Counted from the stretch's first letter, positions 17,681-28,076 are shown. The stretch is 64,000 bases of DNA from Ammoniphilus resinae (GCF_017873965.1 NZ_JAGGKT010000001.1:186001-250000); one strand, 5' to 3'. Program-made: numbers and translations. The notes: generated by a model not told the origin, from the sequence alone.

Positions 17681-17720
17681 TTTTAAACCATATTTTATAA
17701 AAGTACGAGGAGCTGAAGAA

Positions 17721-20700
17721 ATGAAAAAAACAGAAAAGTTGAAAAAAAGGGTGCCTCTAAGTAAAAGGGGCGTCTTAACCTTAATGAGTGCCACGATGGC
17801 GGCAACACCTGTTATGGTCAATATTCCTGAGGTGGCACAGGCCGAGAATTTGGCTAGAAGTGAAACTGTTGAAGCGGCAGATGCAGCTGTAGATATAAGT
17901 GTTGATCAAGATTATGATGTGGATGTTGTATTATCCGTTGGTTCATCTGATCAGGATGTAAGTAGTTTTGAAGCAGATCTAAGACAAAAGTTGAAGGACA
18001 AAGGGATTCCACTGGATAGTATTAAAATTTCTGCGGTAGAGGCTACGGAGGTTAGTGCCGAAAGTAATTTTGCCTGGAAGAATTATGATCATATGTCTAC
18101 TGATTGGAATTATCAAAATTTTAATGGTCAAACTGTTGCAAAGCCGGAAGGGAACACAGGAACACCGTATAAACATATTTGGGTTTATAACGGTGGAAAA
18201 AAGATCGTTTTTTATGGGTATGAAAGCCCTGCATATCGAGATTTTATGTACATGCCTAATAGTAGCCCTACCCCAAAAACATTTACCTTTACAATGGACG
18301 ACAACAATATAAATAATCATAGCATGAAGGGCGGTGGGTTTCTTTTTAACGCAAAAATTACCAATGAAGACCAGTATACCACATCAGAAAATTCGGGGTA
18401 CCTACCATCTATTGTGCCTTCAGATGTACTTGATAACCAGAGAATTTCTGGGTATGTTCTGCTTTTGGAGAAATATACAGATTCGAACACAGGAAAAACA
18501 GGTTCTTATCCAGCACTTTATAAAGTCGATAATATTTCCTTGAATGATTTTCACAATAATGGAGGGGGATTGACATTATTAACATCAGATAGTTCAAAAT
18601 TATTAGCAGGTGTTCATAATATTAAAATTGAGGTTTCTGGCAAAAAGTTTAAAATGTGGGATACCGTTGATGAAACAACGAATACTATGGAATATGAATT
18701 GCCTGATGATTTTGGTTCTTATGGTTTCGGACCATTAGCAGAATATACAGGTCATGGATGTCAGCAGCTATCCTGGTTTAATTTTGAAAATCTAGAAATG
18801 CAGACAACGAATGTAAAACGTTTCTTAGAAGTCCTACGGCAACCCGAATGGCGCAGTACAGCCAAAAGCTTCGTTGTCAATTTGGACGATGAAACGGTTG
18901 ATGATTTTGATGATAACGCCGCAATAGGAGAAATCTTATCCCGCATGGATAATGATGAAATCCATTATATTGGTTGGGGAAAAGATGATTCAACGGATAA
19001 TACGGATATAACAAAAGACCAAGCAGAAACTTTTATTGCCAAGAACGGTGGCAGGGGAACCTTTGTCAACAGGAACAACAACGATACAAATGAAAATATT
19101 GAAAAGATTGCACAATACATTGCTGATGAATACCAAAAATCAAAAAAGAGTAATGTTGAATATATCCCTTATGGTACAAACTATCAATTTACTGTTAGCC
19201 CTGCAGAAAAAGCTAAAAACACTGCGGATGAGGATTGGCCGAATGGAAAATGGAAGGTGAAACATGATCCATCCGTATTTAAAAATGATGAAGGTTTAGC
19301 GCTTTTTCATGATCATTACTTAAATAATATGGATGTTCGTTTTAATAAACCGGGTAAGTATGATATTTACTATCAAGATGTGCTTGTGAAAACAATCTAT
19401 GTTCATAGAAAGCCGGTTAGTAATTTTACTATTGTCAAGGATAGTAGTAACAACGTGGCGTTTGTAGATCAATCATATGACCCCGACCATCAAAGTGAAC
19501 CAGATCAGGGAATCGTTGAAAGGCAATGGAGATGGAAAAAAACGTCGGATAATAGTTGGACGAATGGTCAGCCAAGAACATTAGATGAGGATGAGAATTA
19601 CATCATTCAACTCATGGTAACGGATCGGGAGGGTGAATCGAGTACTTCTTATTCCAAATACACCTCAACAAGTACAGATATGCTGCCAATTGCCGATTTT
19701 TCAATCTCTGATACAATACTTTATAAACCTGGAATGATCCAAATTAATGATTTAAGTTATGACCCATCTGGAAAAGCAATTACTGATCGTAAATGGACAG
19801 TAAAAAATGGTACTACACCTGTGGATGTTCCATTTGAAGATGGCAGTATGGATTTTGAAGGAAAAGGCGCAGGGAAATATACCATTTCTTTGGTTGTTAA
19901 AAATTCTGAAGGTAAACAATCCCAAGAGTTTTCAAAGGTTTTAACGATTATTAACGATAATACAAAACCTACTGTTTCCACTGATGACGAAGAAGGGAAC
20001 TTTGAATTACCTAAGTCAATTGATTTAAAGTTCAGCGATACAGGTGACAGTGGCTTTAATTATCAACAATATGTAGTTAAAAATAGTGCGGAAGTGCCAA
20101 AAGAGTCTGAATGGGGTGCACCAGGATACAATAACATCAGAACCATTCAATTTAATGAAAAAGGGACCTGGTATATCCATTACAAAGCCGTAGATTACGC
20201 AGGGAATGAAAAGATTGGCTATTTTGGCCCGTATACAATCACTGATGGTGTTGCACCACAAATACCTACTATTTCCGTGAAAACTACGGATGATGGTAAA
20301 GAATATGTAAGTGGTACACCCACAAAGCAGGATGTTCAAATCACCCTTTCCGGATCAACGGATAATTCAGGATTTGTTATTTATGAATTTAGTAAGGATG
20401 GAGATAACTGGGAATTATGGAAGCCATCCGAAAATGGCACCATCTCCGTTGAAGGTAAAACAACATTATATTTTAGGGCAAAGGACAAATCAAATAATGC
20501 AAGTGAAAGTATAGGAGTAGTTATTGACATTGATCGAACCAAGCCTAAGTTAAATAATATTGAGATGACCTCCAATAATGTGATTGGTAAAGGCTTTGTA
20601 AAACCAGATAATACAGTAACGATTTCATTCGTATCAGATGAGCCACTGGCTGACGGTCAGTTGCAACCAACGGTAATGATTCAGAACCAAATTGCAACAG

Positions 20701-23700
20701 TTACTCAAAAAGACAACGATCCTACTCTATGGGAGGCAACCTATAAGTTAAAAGATTCAGATCCGGAAGGACCTATCACCTACAGTATTACCTATCAAGA
20801 CCGTGCGGGAAATGAGGGTGAGGTCAAATCTGGAACAATCGATGATATGAAATTTGACAGAACAGCACCTAATTTAACCCTAACCCCAGCTATAAAGGAT
20901 CAAACGAATGGTATAGTTACAATGGTAGTAGAGGCCACCGATTCATACAGTGGAATTGATGTGAAAAAAATGGAGTTTATTGAAGAAGGCGAAGGAGATG
21001 TACAAGAGGAACCAAACTTTGATTATTTTAATAAAGATGGTAAAGGAACTGCATTTACCGATGGTTTCTTCAATGCAAGTAAAAAAGGTACGTATTATGT
21101 TTATGTTAGGGATTTTGCCGGGAATGAGACGATTGAAAAAGAAGTCATATCCAATATTGATAAAGATTTACCCGGAATTACTTTAACCGCATCAACAACT
21201 GACCCAACAAATGAAAAGATCACTGTTGCTGTTTCCTATACAAAAGAGGATAAAATTGCCGTTCAAAAATGGGCAGAAGGAGTTCATGATCCGGCTTATT
21301 TTACCACCAATGGGAATAAACTTGAGAACAAAGAAATTCCTAGTTTGATCAATGGAACCTACACCGTATATGTAAGGGATTTAGCAGGGAACGAATCAAT
21401 ATCCTATATAACGATTGACAACTTTGATGACACGCTTCCATCCATAAACTTACATGCTGACAACACATGGACAAATGGTAGGGTAGTCATAACAACCGAC
21501 ATTACGGATAACAAAAGTGGAATCAAGGTTAAAAAGTGGGCTAAAGATGTAAAAGACCTAAAATATTTTACTAATGGCGACGGAACCCAATTCACCGAAA
21601 ATACCTTTGCAGTGGAGGAACCTGGGGCTTATACCGTTTATGCAGAAGATAAAGCCGGAAATACAACAATTAATTTTGTAACAGTCTATTCTATTGAACA
21701 AACTGCTCCAACATTAGAAACCTCGATATCACCAGAAACCCAAACTAATGGAAAGGTGACAGTTACGGTAAATGTTTATGATGAAAATGGTGGAAGTGGG
21801 ATAGATATTGTTAAGTGGGCAAAGGATGATCATCCTGCACCCTATTTTGAAAAATATGGACAACCACTTACAGGAAGTAGCTTTATTGTTACGGAAAACG
21901 GGGATTATACAATCTTTGTTAAAGACAAAGCTGGCAATATCGCATTGAAAACGATCACCATCAATAATATTGAAACAGATGCACCTGTGATTCGTTTGAC
22001 TCAACCGGAAAATTGGACAAGCGGCTCAGTATTCGTTACAGCGGAAATCACAGACAATAATAATGATATCAAGGCTATAAAATGGGCAAAAGGCGAGCAG
22101 AAGGCGTCCTATTTCGATAAGGGGAAAATTGGTTCGGATATAAAAGATTCTCAGTTTGAAGCGGCAGAAAATGGAATCTATACAGTCTATGCAATAGATG
22201 CATCTGGAAATGAAACAGTAAGTACGATTACAGTGGGTAAGATTGACCTGACACCACCAGTAATTACAGCCTACAAATCAAGTGAAGACCCGACAAATCA
22301 TCGCATTACAATTGGTGTTGAGGCTACTGATAGCGGCAGCGGGGTGAAGGTGAAAAAGTGGGCTAAGGGAGAAATCACGGATCCATCTAATTTTGTAGGG
22401 ACCCAGTTTGAAGGTATTCTCTTTGACGTAAATGAAAGTGGGTATTACACGATATACGTGGAAGACAATGTTGGGAATGTTGCTTTGGAAACGATCCATG
22501 TCACCAATGTGGATCATGATGCACCTGGGATTTCTCTTAAGGCAAATGAAGAACCAACAAAAGGGAATGTAACAATAGAAGTTACAGTTACAAAAAATAG
22601 TGGTGAAAGCCCTATCCAAATCAAACAATGGGCGTACGGAACCCACACCAAAGAGGATTTCAGAGAACGAAATGCGGGTAAGGATCAGGACATTACCGGA
22701 ACATCATTTGAAGCTGATCGGAACGGAATCTATACCGTCTATGTGATGGATGAAGCGGGAAATGAATCGGTACAAACAATCACCATTTCCAATATTGACC
22801 GAGAGGCTCCAGAGGTTGAAAATCCGCAGGTTAATGTATCGAATCCAAATGAAATTCGATTAACTTTAAATGATGATGTGTACGTCACTTCTCCTGATGG
22901 ATTTACAGTAAATGTGAATGGACAGGATGTCGAAGTTGATTCGGCCGCAAGCGATGGCAATACAATTACCTTAACACTGGAACAACCGATTTCTTATGGG
23001 CAAACCGTGACTGTAACCTATGTTCAGGGAACTGGAAATGTAGTGGACAAGGCTGGAAATAAACTAGGTTCCTTTATCGATATGTCGGTTTCAAACGATG
23101 TAGGACGTACTTCTGATGAGCAACTTTTAGCTGATGCCGAAAGAGCTGTACAGAAAGCGGAACTATTTAAGTCCACAGTGTACGTTGATAAGGCTCAGGA
23201 ATTACTTAATAATCTTCCTGAATCCGATGACAAGCAGGAATTACAAGATCGCCTTGATAAAGCCAGGGAGGCTGCTAAGAACTTTGAAGAGTCGGAGTCA
23301 GGGAATAAACTAACCTTTAACGAAAAACAAGTAGAGGATTATTTGGCTTTGGCAGGCGGATTAATCGATCAACTTTCTAATGATGATGGGAATAAAGCTG
23401 CGATTAAAGACCGATTCGATATGCTTAAAGAGGAAATGGAGCAATTCCTGGATAAGGAAACTGGAAAATATGAAATATCACTGGAACGTGCTCAGAAATA
23501 TGTGGATGAAAATAAAAGTTTTATCAATTCACTAGGGGATAACGATGGTCTTAAAACAATCATCCAAACACTCGCTCAGAAGGTCCAAGGAAAAATTGAC
23601 GATGCTGTTGCGAAGCGGAATCAAATCCAAGAGGCAATGGCAGCGGTGGAGAGAGCAGAAGGATCGAAATCAGATGGGGATCTAGCCGTTGCAAGAGAAC

Positions 23701-24572
23701 TAGTTAACAGGCTTGATGATGGTGAATTAAAAACAAGCTTGCTAGAACGGATTGCTGAGGTACAAAGATTAGTAGATGAAGAAAGAGATTCCAATCAAGC
23801 CAAAGCAAAAGCTATCCGTGATGCCATTTTGGCGATTTCCCAGCTGCCATTAACAGAACTAACCTACGACGATCGTGGTCAAGTTCAAACTGCCCGGGAT
23901 TTGGTCAAAGCAGCCATTGCTTTGGGTGCAACAGAAAATGACATTACAAATCTCGCAACCCTCAAAGCATGTGAAAAGAAAATTGATAGTCTTTCTACTA
24001 AGGCGCCAAAAGTTGAAGTCAGCGTAACGCCAAACTATGCAGATGGAACGGCATCCATTTCCTTCAACGTTCAGGACAGTGGCAGCCCTATTGTCACAAA
24101 GAAATGGTTGGAAGGATCCCACACCAAGGGGGACTTTGCTGCAGGAGGAAATTCAATTCCAGGCAATACCTTCAGTGTTACTAAAGAGGGGACCTATACT
24201 TTATACCTTAAGGACAAAGCGGGCAATGAAGTGGTCAAAACGTTCGTCGTGAAAAATAAGCCATATCAAGTGACAGGCCAGCTTACTTCCCAAGGAGGTC
24301 TTAAAGCAACAGCCGAAGTGAAAGTAGCAGATAATGCAAACCCAACTGCAGGCACGAAATACGTTGTATTCCAGTTAATGAAAGGGACTACACCTATTAG
24401 TGTGGTGGCGGTTGAAAAGGGATTGCAAACAACGGACAATGTTTCCGCCTACTTCAATGTTACAGGGCCGAATTATTCTGTCATCGTGAACGTGCTCGAT
24501 AAAGAGATGGATAATCAGTCCGAGGTTGGAAGGAGCTTAGCTGAACCGAAGACACTTAGAATTCAGCAATAA
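17721..24572 (+). CDS. Giant secreted Ig-repeat surface protein, probable SecA2 cargo
   Basis: A 2283-residue protein with a long basic signal peptide ending AQA-EN at about residue 47. The N-terminal region (to about 560) looks lectin/LamG-like followed by a charged segment. PKD-like domains follow (RQWRWKKTSDNSW; DRKWTVKNG), then three Ig-like modules. Residues about 1046-1694 hold seven homologous modules of about 92 residues, sharing a TNG-V start, a central KWAKG and YF, and a closing Y-T-V-Y-V-x-D-x-A-G-N. An SWM/adhesion-type module follows (GFTVNVNGQDVEVDS), then a helical coiled-coil region (about 1795-2090), an eighth module and a C-terminal beta domain. There is no SLH, LPXTG or TM anchor, so anchoring may depend on the SLH protein encoded next. 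A large structural surface or adhesive role is inferred. Confidence 0.85.
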   Translation: MKKTEKLKKRVPLSKRGVLTLMSATMAATPVMVNIPEVAQAENLARSETVEAADAAVDISVDQDYDVDVVLSVGSSDQDVSSFEADLRQKLKDKGIPLDSIKISAVEATEVSAESNFAWKNYDHMSTDWNYQNFNGQTVAKPEGNTGTPYKHIWVYNGGKKIVFYGYESPAYRDFMYMPNSSPTPKTFTFTMDDNNINNHSMKGGGFLFNAKITNEDQYTTSENSGYLPSIVPSDVLDNQRISGYVLLLEKYTDSNTGKTGSYPALYKVDNISLNDFHNNGGGLTLLTSDSSKLLAGVHNIKIEVSGKKFKMWDTVDETTNTMEYELPDDFGSYGFGPLAEYTGHGCQQLSWFNFENLEMQTTNVKRFLEVLRQPEWRSTAKSFVVNLDDETVDDFDDNAAIGEILSRMDNDEIHYIGWGKDDSTDNTDITKDQAETFIAKNGGRGTFVNRNNNDTNENIEKIAQYIADEYQKSKKSNVEYIPYGTNYQFTVSPAEKAKNTADEDWPNGKWKVKHDPSVFKNDEGLALFHDHYLNNMDVRFNKPGKYDIYYQDVLVKTIYVHRKPVSNFTIVKDSSNNVAFVDQSYDPDHQSEPDQGIVERQWRWKKTSDNSWTNGQPRTLDEDENYIIQLMVTDREGESSTSYSKYTSTSTDMLPIADFSISDTILYKPGMIQINDLSYDPSGKAITDRKWTVKNGTTPVDVPFEDGSMDFEGKGAGKYTISLVVKNSEGKQSQEFSKVLTIINDNTKPTVSTDDEEGNFELPKSIDLKFSDTGDSGFNYQQYVVKNSAEVPKESEWGAPGYNNIRTIQFNEKGTWYIHYKAVDYAGNEKIGYFGPYTITDGVAPQIPTISVKTTDDGKEYVSGTPTKQDVQITLSGSTDNSGFVIYEFSKDGDNWELWKPSENGTISVEGKTTLYFRAKDKSNNASESIGVVIDIDRTKPKLNNIEMTSNNVIGKGFVKPDNTVTISFVSDEPLADGQLQPTVMIQNQIATVTQKDNDPTLWEATYKLKDSDPEGPITYSITYQDRAGNEGEVKSGTIDDMKFDRTAPNLTLTPAIKDQTNGIVTMVVEATDSYSGIDVKKMEFIEEGEGDVQEEPNFDYFNKDGKGTAFTDGFFNASKKGTYYVYVRDFAGNETIEKEVISNIDKDLPGITLTASTTDPTNEKITVAVSYTKEDKIAVQKWAEGVHDPAYFTTNGNKLENKEIPSLINGTYTVYVRDLAGNESISYITIDNFDDTLPSINLHADNTWTNGRVVITTDITDNKSGIKVKKWAKDVKDLKYFTNGDGTQFTENTFAVEEPGAYTVYAEDKAGNTTINFVTVYSIEQTAPTLETSISPETQTNGKVTVTVNVYDENGGSGIDIVKWAKDDHPAPYFEKYGQPLTGSSFIVTENGDYTIFVKDKAGNIALKTITINNIETDAPVIRLTQPENWTSGSVFVTAEITDNNNDIKAIKWAKGEQKASYFDKGKIGSDIKDSQFEAAENGIYTVYAIDASGNETVSTITVGKIDLTPPVITAYKSSEDPTNHRITIGVEATDSGSGVKVKKWAKGEITDPSNFVGTQFEGILFDVNESGYYTIYVEDNVGNVALETIHVTNVDHDAPGISLKANEEPTKGNVTIEVTVTKNSGESPIQIKQWAYGTHTKEDFRERNAGKDQDITGTSFEADRNGIYTVYVMDEAGNESVQTITISNIDREAPEVENPQVNVSNPNEIRLTLNDDVYVTSPDGFTVNVNGQDVEVDSAASDGNTITLTLEQPISYGQTVTVTYVQGTGNVVDKAGNKLGSFIDMSVSNDVGRTSDEQLLADAERAVQKAELFKSTVYVDKAQELLNNLPESDDKQELQDRLDKAREAAKNFEESESGNKLTFNEKQVEDYLALAGGLIDQLSNDDGNKAAIKDRFDMLKEEMEQFLDKETGKYEISLERAQKYVDENKSFINSLGDNDGLKTIIQTLAQKVQGKIDDAVAKRNQIQEAMAAVERAEGSKSDGDLAVARELVNRLDDGELKTSLLERIAEVQRLVDEERDSNQAKAKAIRDAILAISQLPLTELTYDDRGQVQTARDLVKAAIALGATENDITNLATLKACEKKIDSLSTKAPKVEVSVTPNYADGTASISFNVQDSGSPIVTKKWLEGSHTKGDFAAGGNSIPGNTFSVTKEGTYTLYLKDKAGNEVVKTFVVKNKPYQVTGQLTSQGGLKATAEVKVADNANPTAGTKYVVFQLMKGTTPISVVAVEKGLQTTDNVSAYFNVTGPNYSVIVNVLDKEMDNQSEVGRSLAEPKTLRIQQ

Positions 24573-24599
24573 TCTTGATCGATTCATCCTGAATTAAGC

Positions 24600-24730
24600 G
24601 GATTCCGGTTAACGTTGCTAAAATTGCGTAGAATGACCATTTTTCCGAGAATAACGGAAAGTACTCCGGTTATATTTGGCTACTATTCAATTTTGGATCT
24701 TTAACCGGAAAAACTCCGCCTATTTAATCA
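24600..24730. repeat. Degenerate CGGAA/TTCCG palindromic repeats
   Basis: Three diverged copies of the family also present at 9.3 kb occur between the giant gene and the SLH gene: GCGGATTCCGG near 24600, AATAACGGAAAGTACTCCGG at about 24649-24668, and TTAACCGGAAAAACTCCGCC at about 24701-24720. Right arms here have lost a base relative to the 9.3-kb copies (ACTCCGG instead of TTCCG). There is no T-run, so they are not classical terminators. Confidence 0.6.
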
Positions 24731-24782
24731 GAATGAATCGGTAGCGCGCATAAGGTTTTGAAATTAGAAAGGGGAATGAAAG

Positions 24783-26540
24783 GTGCGGATCAAATCATTA
24801 TTTTCTGCGATCTGTCTAACTATGCTGTTGCTCGTACCGTTTTCCATGGTACAAGCCAGTGCAAATGTAGACGTCACGGATATTACGGATAAATATCGAG
24901 GGGAACAAGTTACAATTAAGGGATCGACATCTTATCAGGAAGTTGTTGTGAAAGTCTATGATGCAAATGATCTTATTTTATACGTCAATGTCATTCCTGT
25001 GTCAGAAGGAAAGTATAGTAAATCATTTACGCTTGCTGACGATGCGATCTACGGGACTTATAAGGTGATTGTCGGTCAGGACGATGATATTGCCAGGGAC
25101 TCGTTTATTGTAAAAGCAAGAGAAAGCAGCAGCGGTGGAGCAGGTGGAGGGCAAGCACCAGCACCAAAGCCGGAGATAATCACTGCCCCCGTTGAAAGCG
25201 GCAGAGGTGGAACGACGGTTACTGAAACAACCATCAACCGTACACCCACTGGAAACGGTTCTTTTAAAGATAAAGTAGTATTTTCTCCGGAAACTGCCCA
25301 ACAAACTGCAGATAAGCTAAAAGAACAAGGACAAAATACCGCTCGAATCGTCATCCCTGATGAAAAAGACGAAGTCTCGGAGGTTCGTCTCGATGTGCCG
25401 AGAGACGCAATCCAATCGCTGAATGACGGAAAAATAAATTTAGAAATTCATACAGAAAATGCTAAAATTACGGTTCCAAGCAATTCCCTTGTCAATTTCA
25501 ATCAGGATCTATATTTCCGCGTTGTCCCTATTAAAGATGAGGATGAACGTAAGCAAGTAGAAGATCGGGCCAAGAAGGAGAAGGTTGTCCAGGAGGTAGC
25601 TGGAGATAAATCAGTAAAAGTGTACGGTCGTCCAATGACGATTGAAACAAATATGGAAAGCCGCCCAGTGGATCTTGTTTTACCACTGAAGGATTCTTTA
25701 CCAACAGACTCCAAAAAACGGGATGAATTACTGGAGAATCTTGTTATTTTTATTGAGCATGACGACGGAACAAAGGAATTAATTAAAGGGACAGTTGTTT
25801 CCTATGATCAGAACAATCTAGGAATTCAATTTGGGATTCAAAAGTTTAGTACATTTACTATGGTTTATATGGAAAATTGGCGGGAATATTTTGCCGCACA
25901 ACAGCAGCAACAGCAGCAGCCACAACCACAGAGCACAGATGGCTTACATAAAGCATATGTTGCGGGCTATCCAAATGGACAATTTAAACCATCAGCTCAG
26001 ATTAACCGTGCTGAAATGGCTGCATTGCTTTCTCGTGTATATACCGGGGCTCAAACTAAATCGAATGTAGTGTCTTACCCCGATGTCAACCAAGGACACT
26101 GGGCAAAAGAAGCGATCCAGGCTGCTCAACTCACAGGTCTTATGTCAGGATATCCAGATCAAACTTTTGGTCCAGGAAAGTCAATCACTCGTGCAGAAAT
26201 GGCTGCAGTTGTTGCTCGCTGGTTACAGTTAGGGGGGACATCGACCTCTAACAGCAGTGACGTCAAAGGGCATTGGGCAGAAAAAGTAATCGCCCAAGTT
26301 GAAAAAGCTAAAATCATGCTTGGCATGCCGGATGGAACATTCCGTCCTAATCAACCGTTAACGCGTGCAGAAGCGGTGACTATCTATAATCGAATCCTAA
26401 AACGCGGCCCGCTAAGTGGTGTAGAACAACCAACATGGAAAGATGTCCCTGCAACCCATTGGGCATTTAAAGAAATAGAAGAAGCATCCCAGGATCACCG
26501 ATTTACCAAAACTAACGGAAAAGAAAAATTGGTGAAATAA
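24783..26540 (+). CDS. SLH-domain surface protein
   Basis: A 585-residue protein starting at GTG 24783 after GAAAGGGG. The signal peptide ends at VQA-SAN. An N-terminal beta domain (VTIKGSTSYQEVVVKVYD) is followed by a Gly/Pro linker. A second beta region (about residues 185-360) ends LGIQFGIQKFSTFTMVYM. A low-complexity Q-rich linker (QQQQQQQ, then PQPQ) precedes three C-terminal SLH repeats (AYVAGYPNGQFKPSAQINRA; GLMSGYPDQTFGPGKSITRA; MLGMPDGTFRPNQPLTRA, each with its HWA motif). It is a wall-anchored S-layer-type protein. Lying last in the secA2 cluster, it may anchor the SLH-less giant protein or be a SecA2 substrate itself. A terminator follows. Confidence 0.88.
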   Translation: MRIKSLFSAICLTMLLLVPFSMVQASANVDVTDITDKYRGEQVTIKGSTSYQEVVVKVYDANDLILYVNVIPVSEGKYSKSFTLADDAIYGTYKVIVGQDDDIARDSFIVKARESSSGGAGGGQAPAPKPEIITAPVESGRGGTTVTETTINRTPTGNGSFKDKVVFSPETAQQTADKLKEQGQNTARIVIPDEKDEVSEVRLDVPRDAIQSLNDGKINLEIHTENAKITVPSNSLVNFNQDLYFRVVPIKDEDERKQVEDRAKKEKVVQEVAGDKSVKVYGRPMTIETNMESRPVDLVLPLKDSLPTDSKKRDELLENLVIFIEHDDGTKELIKGTVVSYDQNNLGIQFGIQKFSTFTMVYMENWREYFAAQQQQQQQPQPQSTDGLHKAYVAGYPNGQFKPSAQINRAEMAALLSRVYTGAQTKSNVVSYPDVNQGHWAKEAIQAAQLTGLMSGYPDQTFGPGKSITRAEMAAVVARWLQLGGTSTSNSSDVKGHWAEKVIAQVEKAKIMLGMPDGTFRPNQPLTRAEAVTIYNRILKRGPLSGVEQPTWKDVPATHWAFKEIEEASQDHRFTKTNGKEKLVK

Positions 26541-26545
26541 CTTTT

Positions 26546-26579
26546 AGACTGACTACCTTTAGGTAGTTGGTCTTTTTTT
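26546..26579 (+). terminator. Intrinsic terminator ending the secA2/surface-protein locus
   Basis: A 12-bp stem AGACTGACTACC / GGTAGTTGGTCT (two G-U pairs) with loop TTTA is followed by seven Ts. Confidence 0.9.
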
Positions 26580-26840
26580 AGGTAGGTTTTTGTATCGGGA
26601 TGGAGGGGGTTATCACCAGGGTTTCGTCTATTTTTTGAATTTCTCATATTAAGGAAGCTTCTGTCGTTGATGAAGGTCTAGAAAAGGGTTACGAAAGATT
26701 GGAACAATTGAATGAACGGGTAAGGGGATAAGTTTATTTTGGTTCCTGAAGTTTGAAAATTGACCTAAATCAATGAATATAAAATTGAACTTCATTATTA
26801 TGAAACCATAAGGTTGACTTCTTTCGGAAGGAGTCTTGTT
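26580..26840. other. Gene-free stretch before lhgO
   Basis: No complete gene is seen. A 26-codon open stretch with no start codon (ISHIKEASVV... to ...NERVRG, about 26641-26731) may be a remnant. A possible weak promoter (TATAAA near 26780 with TTGAAA upstream at long spacing) lies before the next gene. Confidence 0.4.
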
Positions 26841-28064
26841 ATGAACGTTTTTCAAAAACTCTTACCAGGGGTGATGATGGTGTATGATTATCTAATTGTT
26901 GGCGGTGGGATTGTTGGGCTATCCACTGCTTATGCCTTGACTAAACGTGATCCACAAGCAAAAATTGCTTTAATAGAAAAAGAATCATCACTGGCTTATC
27001 ATCAAACAGGTCACAACAGTGGTGTCATTCATTCTGGAATTTACTATAAACCTAGAAGCCTGAAGGCTAAGTTTTCAAAAGAAGAAGGCAAGCGACTGCG
27101 AGCCTTTTGCGATCTACATGATATCCCCTATGAATTGTGCGGAAAAGTGATTGTTGCGACTGAACAGGAGGAATTACCGCTTCTTGATCGGTTATATCAG
27201 CGTGGGTTGGACAATAAACTTGATCTTTCCATCATTGGGCCCGAACAATTAAAAGAAATTGAACCACATGTAGCAGGACTAAAGGCCATCTGGGTGAAGG
27301 AAACAGGAATTATCCATTACCAACAGGTTGCTAGGGCGCTGGCAAAGGAAATTCAAGAAGCAAACGGTGAGATTTTCTTAAATACAAAGGTGGAAAAAGT
27401 TCAGGAAGGAAAGCATGGGGTCATGGTGGAATGCGGGAATAGGACATTTGAAACGCGTTATTTAATTAATTGTGCTGGGCTGCACTGCGACCGAATTGCC
27501 GCCATACAAGGGATGAAGACAAATATGAAGATCATCCCGTTTCGCGGAGAATATTATGAGATTAAGCCTAATAAACGCCACATGGTGAAACACCTGATTT
27601 ATCCAGTACCCAATCCAAAATTCCCTTTCCTCGGCGTGCATTTTACTCGGATGATTGACGGGAGTGTACACGCTGGCCCGAATGCTGTTTTAAGCATGAA
27701 ACGTGAAGGTTATCTTAAAACGGATTTTGATTTCAAGGATTTTGCTGAGGTGATGTTGTATCCCGCCTTCTGGAAGATTGCCCGTCAAAACATTGGGGAG
27801 GGTTTCAAGGAGATCGTGCGATCTTTTAGCAAAAAGGCTTTTGTCAAAAGTCTGCAACGCCTCATTCCGGCGATCATGGATGACGATCTCGTTGCTTCAG
27901 AAAATGGGGTGCGGGCACAGGCGCTGACAAGAGAGGGGAAATTAATCGATGATTTTTTTGTCGTATCGAACGAACATTCCATTCATATCCTGAATGCACC
28001 ATCCCCTGCAGCTACATCATCTCTATCTATAGGTCATTATATTAGTGAGCAAATTCCGGGCTAA
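26841..28064 (+). CDS. lhgO: L-2-hydroxyglutarate oxidase
   Basis: A 407-residue FAD-dependent oxidase started at ATG 26841, 8 nt after GAAGGAG. A start at 26874 is also possible. The FAD-binding motif is VGGGIVGLSTAYAL. Other family stretches are HQTGHNSGVIHSGIYYKP, the ETGIIHYQQVARALAKEI segment, the NCAGLHCDRIA loop, FRGEYYEI and LIYPVPNPKFPFLGVHFTRM, all characteristic of LhgO/YgaF (L2HGDH). The enzyme oxidises L-2-hydroxyglutarate to 2-oxoglutarate and passes electrons to oxygen or the membrane. It appears monocistronic, and its stop codon lies inside the loop of a terminator hairpin. Confidence 0.92.
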   Translation: MNVFQKLLPGVMMVYDYLIVGGGIVGLSTAYALTKRDPQAKIALIEKESSLAYHQTGHNSGVIHSGIYYKPRSLKAKFSKEEGKRLRAFCDLHDIPYELCGKVIVATEQEELPLLDRLYQRGLDNKLDLSIIGPEQLKEIEPHVAGLKAIWVKETGIIHYQQVARALAKEIQEANGEIFLNTKVEKVQEGKHGVMVECGNRTFETRYLINCAGLHCDRIAAIQGMKTNMKIIPFRGEYYEIKPNKRHMVKHLIYPVPNPKFPFLGVHFTRMIDGSVHAGPNAVLSMKREGYLKTDFDFKDFAEVMLYPAFWKIARQNIGEGFKEIVRSFSKKAFVKSLQRLIPAIMDDDLVASENGVRAQALTREGKLIDDFFVVSNEHSIHILNAPSPAATSSLSIGHYISEQIPG

Positions 28065-28076
28065 GCCCGGTTTTTT
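28056..28076 (+). terminator. Terminator overlapping the lhgO stop codon
   Basis: A perfect 6-bp GC stem CCGGGC / GCCCGG is followed by six Ts. The 3-nt loop is the TAA stop codon itself. Confidence 0.9.

Noticed and set aside
26641-26731. A short open stretch encoding a charged helix (ending LNERVRG)
   Set aside because: It has no start codon or ribosome site and is too short to assign; noted only as a possible remnant.
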